Shown piece after piece: positions 1-6,049 of a DNA stretch of 7,840 nt (its first letter is position 1; every line of letters starts with the position of its first letter). The stretch is from an uncultured Clostridia bacterium (lineage in GTDB: Bacteria > Bacillota > Clostridia > Christensenellales > Borkfalkiaceae). The stretch lies in the NCBI GenBank assembly GCA_947177825.1, contig CAMWWA010000052.1, forward strand, positions 1 through 7,840. The letters run 5' to 3'. A model generated the notes under the pieces. The model worked only from the letters and a program-made list of their open reading frames with translations. It did not search any database and was not told the DNA's origin. The position numbers were made by a program, and so were the translations under genes.

Positions 1-812
1 CGCTGGATATCTACCCCACCCTGGAATTCAAAAAGGTGCAGGGGCTTTACACCGCGGGGCAGATTAACGGCACTTCGGGCTACGAGGAAGCGGCGGCGCA
101 GGGACTTATTGCCGGACTGAACGCCAGCTTGAAGTTGCGCGGAATGCCTCCCCTCGTTCTCGGCCGCGACGAGGCGTATATAGGCGTACTTATAGACGAC
201 CTTGTGACCAAGGGCACGGAAGAGCCTTACAGAATGATGACCTCGCGTGCGGAATACAGAATAGAGCTTAGACAGGACAACGCCGATTTCCGCCTTACTC
301 AAAAGGGCTACGACTGCGGACTTGTGACCGAAGAGCGGTATGCGATTTATCATAAACGCAGGGAGCAGTATGAAGCCGCCGTGCAATACCTTGAACGCAC
401 TACCTTCACCCCCGACAAAACGCAGGAGCTTTTGGAAGAATACGGCTTTGCAAGGGCGGCAGGCTCGCTGTCCTTAGCCGACCTCATACGCCGCGGCATA
501 CCCCTCGACAAAATAAGCGCGGCAACTGGCGGAATAAATTTTGCACGCGACGTGCTGGACTCCGCCGAAATTTTTATAAGGTACGAGGGATATTTAAAGA
601 AGAACGCGGAGCAGATTGCCCGCGCGAAGAAGTACGAGGACAAGCTTTTAAGCGAGGATATAGACTACTCTAAAATCGAGGGGCTGCGTCTGGAAGCCAG
701 GGAAAAGCTGAACAAAATAAAGCCGCGCTCGCTGGGGCAGGCATCCCGTATTTCGGGCGTTAACCCTGCGGATATTGCCGTGTTAACCGTATGGCTGTCG
801 CTTAAAAAGTGA
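1..812 (+). CDS. mnmG: MnmG (GidA), tRNA uridine-34 5-carboxymethylaminomethyl modification enzyme, C-terminal part
   Basis: This FAD-dependent protein works with the GTPase MnmE to install the carboxymethylaminomethyl group on wobble uridine 34 of certain tRNAs in the cytoplasm. The gene is truncated by the window edge. The reading frame is already open at base 3 ([11 protein letters not shown]) and runs into the GTG at base 36, which is therefore an internal valine codon and not a start. About 270 of the usual ~620 residues are present. Visible family hallmarks are the FAD-domain segment [16 protein letters not shown], the block [20 protein letters not shown] followed at once by YR, and the helical C-terminal domain that contacts MnmE and tRNA, ending in [18 protein letters not shown]. 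The stop is TGA at 810-812. The next gene is spoIIE rather than rsmG, which often follows mnmG in Bacillota. Identity is near certain; only the N-terminus is unseen. Confidence 0.97.
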   Translation, partial: LDIYPTLEFKKVQGLYTAGQINGTSGYEEAAAQGLIAGLNASLKLRGMPPLVLGRDEAYIGVLIDDLVTKGTEEPYRMMTSRAEYRIELRQDNADFRLTQKGYDCGLVTEERYAIYHKRREQYEAAVQYLERTTFTPDKTQELLEEYGFARAAGSLSLADLIRRGIPLDKISAATGGINFARDVLDSAEIFIRYEGYLKKNAEQIARAKKYEDKLLSEDIDYSKIEGLRLEAREKLNKIKPRSLGQASRISGVNPADIAVLTVWLSLKK

Positions 813-843
813 AAGTATAATAAACAACAAAATAAACCACACA

Positions 844-883
844 CAGACAAATTACGCGCGCGCACGCATTATATAATGCGGTT
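844..883 (+). promoter_or_regulatory. Candidate spoIIE promoter: TATAAT inside a perfect 16-bp palindrome
   Basis: CGCATTATATAATGCG at 865-880 is its own reverse complement and contains a perfect TATAAT at 872-877. The spoIIE ATG begins 7 bases after that hexamer, where a transcript would be expected to start. There is no good -35 at 17 bp. A partial match, CAGACA (844-849, 4 of 6 to TTGACA), lies 22 bp upstream of the -10. In Bacillus subtilis, Spo0A-activated promoters such as spoIIG and spoIIE are known for spacers of about 21-22 bp, so the spacing is suggestive. I see no good 0A box; the best is TGTCGCT at 796-802, 5 of 7 to TGTCGAA. A second TATAAT at 816-821 lacks a -35. The assignment is inference. 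Confidence 0.35.
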
Positions 884-3157
884 ATGCACGTTAAACCCAA
901 CTTAAAAACCGTATCAATGTACGCAATATACGCCCTTGCCCTGGTCGCACTCAACTACGCGTTGCCCAAAGTGCCGTTCGGGCTGGGGCTGTGTTTTTCT
1001 ATGCTGGTATGCGGCACCAACATAATAGCCACGCCCGTACTTTACGCCCTTTCGTCCATAGTGACGCTGGACTGGATAACAATGCTTTTAAGCATTTTCG
1101 AGTGCGGCTTTCTGACGGCGATTACCTTTATTTACAGAAGGACGCGCAAAAAAATCCGCTTCGAGAGTATCGTATACGTACTCCTCTCCCTGGCGCCGTT
1201 TATCGCCTTTTCGCGCTGGCAGGGAATCGACAATATTTACGTAACCGACAACCCCTACGTATTGAAGTCGATTGCCGCGGTTGCGGTAACCGTGTTCACC
1301 TTTTTCGCGTTCCGCTGCGTATACTCGCTGCTGTTCCGCCTGTACAGGTGCAGATTGCGTGCTGACGAGCTCATATGCATTTCGGTGGTATGTATCGTGG
1401 CAGGCGTGGGAATTTGCAATCTCGCAGGCATATACGCCTACGTATGTATAGGCGCCGGACTGACGGCGTTTGCCGTGCGGCTGACCAAAAGCCCCGCGGC
1501 GGTCATCGTAGCCTGCGTGCTGTCCGTTCCCTGCGCAATTGCGGGGCTGAGCTTCGGGCACGTAACGGCGTTCGTTATAATTTCCATAATAGCTCTCGCG
1601 TTTGCCGAGCTGGGCAGATTTGCGCCCGTCGTCGCGGCGCTTTTCGGGGGCGCGGGCTATCTGTATCTGACGGGCGCGTTTACGCAGGGCGTCGCCTCCG
1701 CGGTCATATATGCGCTCATACTCTTTCTCTGCTGCATACTCCCCGTCCTTCCGCCGCAGAAGAGCGTGGATAATATGCGCAACCTGCTGGCTGTTAAAAA
1801 GGTTCTGCCGCGCACCGACGAGGAACGATATAAGGAATACGTGTCCGAAAAGCTTTACAGAATGAGCGAGGTGTTCCGCGAAATAGAGAGCGCGTTCGTT
1901 GCGCTTGACGACGGTCCCGACGACGGCGCAATGAAAAGGCGTATGCTTGCCGAAACCAAACAGAGCATGTGCACAAACTGTAAAAAGAAGGAAGCCTGCG
2001 CGCACACCAAGGTCTACCGCGGCTATTCCTCCCTGATAGAAGCGGGGTGCTTAAAGGGCAAGGTCAGCTTTGTCGACCTGTCCTCCGACATAACTCTGAA
2101 TTGCAGCGACCCCGCCAACCTTATAGAAACGGTCAACCGCCTCTTATACGAGTACCGCAAAATGACGCTGGAGGCGGAGAACGCAAAGAGCGGACGCAAG
2201 CTGCTTGCAGGGCAGGCGCGCGGCATTGCCGAAGTACTGAAAGGGCGCGCCGTGGAGTTCTGCCGCGAAAGCGACGACTTTTCCGCAATGGAAAAGAAGA
2301 TTGGCGACACCCTTGCCGCAAACGGCGTTTCCTGCCCCGAAATACGTATGCGCGGACAGGCGAACAAGGAAATAAGCCTGACGATTGTCGACTGCAAAAA
2401 CTTCAACCCTATAAAAAGGACCGTGGAGAGCGTGACGGGCTTGAAGCTTATGCTTAAAGACAAGACTGTGTACGACGGGCAGAAGACCGCGTACCTTCTG
2501 GTCGAGCCGCCCAAATACGACGCGGCGTTTGGCGTGGCGTTTGCCGTAAAGGACAACGAGCGCGTTTCGGGCGACACGCACTCCGTAATCAAGATTAACG
2601 AGCACTCCTTTTTAATGGCGCTGTCCGACGGTATGGGAAGCGGCGAATACGCGCGCAAGGTTTCCACCACCGCCATCTCGCTTATAGAAGCTTTCTACCG
2701 CTCCGAAATACCCACGGACATCGTGCTTGACACCATAAACAAGCTGCTGTGCTTTAACCGTGACGAGCGTTTTACCTGCATAGACGCCGCCGCAATCGAT
2801 TTGAACACACTGACCGCCTCCTTCATAAAGATAGGCTCGCCCGTCGGCATAATCGTGCGCAAGGGCGAAATCAAGGTGCTGGAAAGCCACTCGCTTCCCC
2901 TGGGAATTTTAGACAGTCTGCACCCCACCACCTGCAAGGAACAGCTTAAAAACAACGATATAGTTACGTTTATGAGCGACGGCGTGACCTCGGCATTCAA
3001 CGGCGTTTCCGACCTGTACGACTTTTTGCAGACCTTAAAGCCGCTCAATCCGCAGAACCTTGCGGAAAAAATTCTTGCCGCCGCAAAGGAGCGCGTGCAG
3101 GGCACGCCCGACGATATGACCGTGCTATGCGTGCGCATATTCAAGCGGCAAATGTGA
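884..3157 (+). CDS. spoIIE: Stage II sporulation protein E, membrane-anchored PP2C-type phosphatase (SpoIIE)
   Basis: SpoIIE dephosphorylates the anti-anti-sigma factor SpoIIAA at the asymmetric sporulation septum, which releases sigma-F in the forespore. The 757-residue product is somewhat shorter than the ~827 residues of B. subtilis SpoIIE but has the same layout. Residues ~10-290 are multi-spanning hydrophobic membrane segments, ~300-540 form a soluble central region, and ~545-755 form the phosphatase domain. The central region holds a cysteine cluster, C363-x2-C366-x5-C372. The phosphatase motifs are intact: SDGMGSG (581-587, metal-binding Asp582), FMSDGVTSAF (from 696, Asp699) and TPDDMTV (741-747, Asp743/744). 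The 884 ATG is the only start before an in-frame TAA at 833-835 except for internal ATGs (e.g. 917). No Shine-Dalgarno is visible ahead of 884 or 917, so the mRNA may be leaderless. Presence of this gene strongly implies a spore-forming lineage. The downstream terminator is shared with malQ. Confidence 0.95.
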   Translation: MHVKPNLKTVSMYAIYALALVALNYALPKVPFGLGLCFSMLVCGTNIIATPVLYALSSIVTLDWITMLLSIFECGFLTAITFIYRRTRKKIRFESIVYVLLSLAPFIAFSRWQGIDNIYVTDNPYVLKSIAAVAVTVFTFFAFRCVYSLLFRLYRCRLRADELICISVVCIVAGVGICNLAGIYAYVCIGAGLTAFAVRLTKSPAAVIVACVLSVPCAIAGLSFGHVTAFVIISIIALAFAELGRFAPVVAALFGGAGYLYLTGAFTQGVASAVIYALILFLCCILPVLPPQKSVDNMRNLLAVKKVLPRTDEERYKEYVSEKLYRMSEVFREIESAFVALDDGPDDGAMKRRMLAETKQSMCTNCKKKEACAHTKVYRGYSSLIEAGCLKGKVSFVDLSSDITLNCSDPANLIETVNRLLYEYRKMTLEAENAKSGRKLLAGQARGIAEVLKGRAVEFCRESDDFSAMEKKIGDTLAANGVSCPEIRMRGQANKEISLTIVDCKNFNPIKRTVESVTGLKLMLKDKTVYDGQKTAYLLVEPPKYDAAFGVAFAVKDNERVSGDTHSVIKINEHSFLMALSDGMGSGEYARKVSTTAISLIEAFYRSEIPTDIVLDTINKLLCFNRDERFTCIDAAAIDLNTLTASFIKIGSPVGIIVRKGEIKVLESHSLPLGILDSLHPTTCKEQLKNNDIVTFMSDGVTSAFNGVSDLYDFLQTLKPLNPQNLAEKILAAAKERVQGTPDDMTVLCVRIFKRQM

Positions 3158-3163
3158 ACAGTA

Positions 3164-3194
3164 AAAGCCCCGAGTATATTGCACTCGGGGCTTT
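3164..3194. terminator. Bidirectional intrinsic terminator between convergent spoIIE and malQ
   Basis: A perfect 12-bp inverted repeat, AAAGCCCCGAGT (3164-3175) and ACTCGGGGCTTT (3183-3194), encloses the 7-base loop atattgc. It begins 6 bases after the spoIIE stop and ends 15 bases before the malQ stop. The + strand continues with a T-rich run (TTTCGATTATTTT), and the - strand has TTTT immediately after the stem. The hairpin can therefore end transcription from both sides. Confidence 0.92.
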
Positions 3195-3209
3195 CGATTA
3201 TTTTAATAT

Positions 3210-4718
3210 TTAATTTCTGCCGCTGTCCTTAATGAGCTTCTTCAACTCCGCCATTGCGTTGCGGCCGGGCATTCCGGTCAGACGGAAGCGCCAGTTGCCT
3301 GCCGCCGTGGAAGGCACGTTCATACGCGCGGAATTATCCAGGCACAGTATATCCTGAATAGGCAATACCGTCAGGTAAGACTTCGTATGAGCCGCGCACA
3401 CGCACAGTGCTTTAACCGCGTCCTTCTTATCGACTATCGGCTCGTAAGCGCCCTCGCCTTTGACGGCGGTGCGGAGCTGTTTTCTGAAATCCTTGAACTG
3501 CTCCTCGTCCATAGCCTGCACGAAGCCCAGCGCGGTGTCGTTGTCGTGCGTGCCCGTATACGTCACGGAATTTTCTACGATATTTGCAGGAAGATACGCG
3601 TTCTCTTCGGTGCCGTCGAAAGCGAACATTAAAACGTTCATACCGGGGAAGCCGCAGCCTTCGCGCAGCTCCACCACGCCCTCGTCCAGAACGCCCAAAT
3701 CCTCGGCGATTATCTCGACGTCGCCCAGGTGCTTTTTCACCTCTTCGAAAAGCTCCGCGCCGGGCCCCTGCTCCCACTCGCCCGAAACGGCGTTATAGGC
3801 GTCCGCAGGGATTGCATAGTAACGGTCGAATCCGCGGAAATGGTCTATGCGGATAACGTCGTACATCTGCTTTGCCTTTTCTATACGTTCCAGCCACCAG
3901 TCGTAATTTTCGGCGCGCATCGCGTCCCAGTTGTAAAGGGGATTGCCCCAAAGCTGACCGTGCTTGGAAAAATAATCGGGAGGAACGCCCGCAACCTTTA
4001 CGGGCTTCAAATCCTCGTCAAGCTGGAACAGCTCCGACCGCGCCCATATATCGGACGAATCGTATGCGACGTACAGCGGAATATCGCCGATAATCTTTAT
4101 GCCGTTGGAGTTGGCGTATTCCTTAAGCTTGCTCCACTGCAATTTGAACTGGTACTGCAAAAACAACCAGAAGCAGTATTCGGAGCGGTAAACGGCGTTA
4201 CGGAATTCGTACACCGCCAGATGCTCCTTGTACTTATACGCGTCGGGGAAGTGATTGAAGGTGCCCCCGTAGCGCGCCTTTAAAGACATAAACAGCGCGT
4301 AGTCCTCGAACTCACCGCTCTCGATAAACTCGATAAACTTCTCGTCGCGTATGTTGTAACGCGCATATGCGCGCCTTAAAAGCGCGTATCTCTTTTCGTA
4401 AAGCTCCGCGTAGTCGATATCGCCTGCGGGCATTTTGGCGCTCTCCAGCTCCTCGTCGTCTAAAAGTCCCTGCTTTCTAAGGTTTTCCAAATCGATAAAA
4501 TAGGGGTTGCCCGAAGAACAGCAAACCGACTGATAGGGCGAATCGCCGTAGCCCGTCTGCTGCAGGGGCAAAATCTGCCAGTACTTGACGTTGCTCTTTT
4601 TTAAGAGGTCAACAAACTCGTAAGCTTCCTTGCCGAGCGAACCTATGCCGTACTCGTTGGGTAACGAGGATATGTGGCAAAGTACGCCTAAGCCTCTTTG
4701 TCTTTCATTTTCCGCCAT
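3210..4718 (-). CDS. malQ: 4-alpha-glucanotransferase (amylomaltase, GH77)
   Basis: MalQ transfers alpha-1,4-glucan segments between maltodextrins in the cytoplasm, serving maltose/maltodextrin use or glycogen turnover. The 502-residue product has the normal short bacterial amylomaltase length. N-terminal family blocks are HISSLPNEYGIGSLG (15-29) and LPLQQTGYGDSPYQS (50-64); GDIPLYVAYDSSDIW (211-225) follows. All three GH77 catalytic residues are visible: nucleophile Asp292 in RIDHFRGF, acid/base Glu339 in IIAEDLGV and the stabilising Asp392 in TGTHDNDT. These positions match the classic Thermus enzyme closely. The ATG lies 4 bases after the dapL stop and no Shine-Dalgarno precedes it, so translation is probably coupled to dapL. 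No other carbohydrate gene is adjacent, so pairing with a lysine-pathway gene looks like simple co-transcription. Confidence 0.96.
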   Translation of the reverse strand: MAENERQRGLGVLCHISSLPNEYGIGSLGKEAYEFVDLLKKSNVKYWQILPLQQTGYGDSPYQSVCCSSGNPYFIDLENLRKQGLLDDEELESAKMPAGDIDYAELYEKRYALLRRAYARYNIRDEKFIEFIESGEFEDYALFMSLKARYGGTFNHFPDAYKYKEHLAVYEFRNAVYRSEYCFWLFLQYQFKLQWSKLKEYANSNGIKIIGDIPLYVAYDSSDIWARSELFQLDEDLKPVKVAGVPPDYFSKHGQLWGNPLYNWDAMRAENYDWWLERIEKAKQMYDVIRIDHFRGFDRYYAIPADAYNAVSGEWEQGPGAELFEEVKKHLGDVEIIAEDLGVLDEGVVELREGCGFPGMNVLMFAFDGTEENAYLPANIVENSVTYTGTHDNDTALGFVQAMDEEQFKDFRKQLRTAVKGEGAYEPIVDKKDAVKALCVCAAHTKSYLTVLPIQDILCLDNSARMNVPSTAAGNWRFRLTGMPGRNAMAELKKLIKDSGRN

Positions 4719-4722
4719 AAAT

Positions 4723-5907
4723 TTATACCGTTAAAAGTTTTTTTATCCTTTCTACTGCTTCTTGGGTGGTTTCTTCGCTGCCGAACGCCGTAAGGCGGAA
4801 AAAGCCTTCGCCGTTCTTGCCGAAGCCGGCGCCGGGTGTGCCGACGACCTGCGCGTTGTTCAAAAGATAATCGAAGAATTCCCAGCTGCCCATACCGTTA
4901 GGACATTTCAGCCAGATATAGGGGGAATTTTTGCCGCCCGTGTACCATATGCCCAGCTCGTCCATACAGCCGGCAATCTTTGCGGCGTTGCGCTGGTATA
5001 CGGCAAGATTCTGCTTAATCTGCTTGCGACCGTCGGGCGTGAACACCGCAGCCGCGCCGCGCTGAATAACGTAAGGCACGCCGTTGAATTTTGTCGCCTG
5101 CCTTCTGAACCACAGATTGTTTGCCGAATATCCGTCCCTTGCAAGCGCGTGGGGAATAACCGTGTAGCCGCAGCGCGTACCCGTAAAGCCTGCCGTCTTG
5201 GAAAGCGAGCAAATCTCAATCGCGCACTTCTTCGCCCCCTTTACAAGGTAAATGGAGCGCGCCGCGCTCTTGTCGGTTATAAAGCTTTCGTAAGCCGCGT
5301 CGTATAAAATAACCGCGTCCTTTTCAAGCGCGTATTTAACCCATTCTTCAAGCTGCGCAACAGAATACGCCGCGCCCGTGGGGTTGTTGGGCGAGCATAT
5401 GTAAATGACGTCCGCGTCCACGTTATAGTCAGGCATGGGCAAAAAGCCGTTGCTCTCGTTGGCGTCGGCGAACACTATCTTGCGCCCCGCCATAATGTTG
5501 GTATCCACGTATACGGGATATACGGGGTCGGGAATGAGAATAGTGTTGTCCTTGGCGAATATGTCGAGGATATTGCCCAGGTCGCTCTTCGCGCCATCCG
5601 AAACGAAAATCTCGTCCGCGTCAAGCTCCACGTCCATCTCGTCGTAGTAGCTTCTTATGCACTCACGCAGGAAGCCGTAGCCTTCGTAGGGGCCGTAGCC
5701 GCGGAAGGTTTCCTTCCTTGCCATCTCGTCCACAGCACCGTGCATTGCCGCGGTTACCGCAGGCGCAATGGGCAGGGTTACGTCGCCTATGCCGAGCTTT
5801 AAAACCTTTTGGTCGGGGTGCGCGGCGGCGTATTTGCTCGCCCTGTCCGCAACCTCCGCAAACAGATAATTTTCGGCTATGTTTTTAAAATCGGAATTGA
5901 ATTTCAT
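4723..5907 (-). CDS. dapL: LL-diaminopimelate aminotransferase, PLP-dependent class I/II fold
   Basis: DapL converts tetrahydrodipicolinate plus glutamate to LL-diaminopimelate and 2-oxoglutarate in one step, bypassing the acyl-blocked DAP routes to lysine and peptidoglycan. I chose the ATG at 5907 (394 residues, MKFNSDFKNIAENYLFAEVA). It starts as the family does and has AAGGA 11 bases upstream. An ATG at 5949 would add 14 basic residues encoded partly by the intergenic repeat, which is unlikely. Visible features are LKLGIGDVTLP (36-46), RGYGPYEGYGFLRE (69-82, a DapL-like block), NNPTG (174-178), YDAAYE (202-207), the Schiff-base lysine K237 in SLSKTAGFTGTRCGY and the carboxylate-binding arginine R371 in FFRLTAFG. 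Another class I aminotransferase specificity cannot be fully excluded. It is followed by malQ after 4 bases. No convincing promoter is seen upstream, so it may rely on read-through from pyrG. Confidence 0.88.
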   Translation of the reverse strand: MKFNSDFKNIAENYLFAEVADRASKYAAAHPDQKVLKLGIGDVTLPIAPAVTAAMHGAVDEMARKETFRGYGPYEGYGFLRECIRSYYDEMDVELDADEIFVSDGAKSDLGNILDIFAKDNTILIPDPVYPVYVDTNIMAGRKIVFADANESNGFLPMPDYNVDADVIYICSPNNPTGAAYSVAQLEEWVKYALEKDAVILYDAAYESFITDKSAARSIYLVKGAKKCAIEICSLSKTAGFTGTRCGYTVIPHALARDGYSANNLWFRRQATKFNGVPYVIQRGAAAVFTPDGRKQIKQNLAVYQRNAAKIAGCMDELGIWYTGGKNSPYIWLKCPNGMGSWEFFDYLLNNAQVVGTPGAGFGKNGEGFFRLTAFGSEETTQEAVERIKKLLTV

Positions 5908-5918
5908 TTTTATATTTT

Positions 5919-5925
5919 TCCTTCT
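5919..5925 (-). promoter_or_regulatory. Ribosome binding site deciding the dapL start
   Basis: On the - strand AGAAGGA lies 11 bases ahead of the ATG at 5907. The spacing is slightly long but acceptable. A GGAGGG further upstream (5929-5934) sits between the two candidate starts and is too far from 5907 to be preferred. No such site precedes the ATG at 5949. Confidence 0.6.
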
Positions 5926-6045
5926 ATCCCTCCGTTTAGAAGCAAGCAAGACAAGGAGCGCGAGGATAACCCAAAGGAGTTTACAGTGAAGTAAATGACT
6001 GAGGGTTGCCGCAGCGCGACACAGTATTGCGAAGCTTATAAGCGG
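5926..6045. repeat. Intergenic structured repeat, copy A (complete), between pyrG and dapL
   Basis: Bases 5926-5999 match 7767-7840 at 66 of 74 positions without gaps, in the same orientation. The element can fold on itself. The outer arms are CCGTTTAGAAGC (5932-5943) and GCTTATAAGCGG (6034-6045), with 10 Watson-Crick pairs, one G-T pair and one mismatch. Inside are GCAA/TTGC (5946-5949 with 6027-6030), GCGC/GCGC (5958-5961 with 6014-6017), AACCC/GGGTT (5968-5972 with 6003-6007) and TTTAC/GTAAA (5980-5984 with 5991-5995). The right end is 4 bases from the pyrG stop. No T-run follows on either strand, so it is not an ordinary terminator. It encodes no recognisable protein. It could be a small non-autonomous mobile repeat, an mRNA-stabilising element or a regulatory RNA; the sequence does not decide. 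Confidence 0.8.
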
Positions 6046-6049
6046 AGCG

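Noticed and set aside
36..38. GTG as a start codon for mnmG
   Set aside because: The same frame is open upstream to the window edge and encodes conserved MnmG residues, so the gene is cut by the window and this is an internal valine.
816..821. TATAAT after the mnmG stop as a second spoIIE promoter
   Set aside because: No -35-like hexamer exists at 15-19 bp upstream, and it would give a leader without a ribosome site.
1088..2005. A 305-codon open frame antisense to spoIIE
   Set aside because: It is inside the SpoIIE membrane and central region. The predicted product is rich in Arg, Tyr and Ala with no recognisable domain and has no start signal.
3729..4283. A 184-codon open frame antisense to malQ
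   Set aside because: It is fully covered by MalQ coding sequence with intact catalytic motifs and shows no family resemblance.
5908..5949. Fourteen-residue N-terminal extension of DapL from the ATG at 5949
   Set aside because: The extension is encoded partly by the intergenic repeat, has no ribosome site and is absent from the usual DapL start, whereas the ATG at 5907 has AAGGA upstream.
5908..6049. Lysine riboswitch or other metabolite riboswitch ahead of dapL
   Set aside because: The region is mostly the repeat also found upstream of pyrG, it lacks recognisable lysine-riboswitch features, and a copy before an unrelated gene argues against a lysine-specific sensor.
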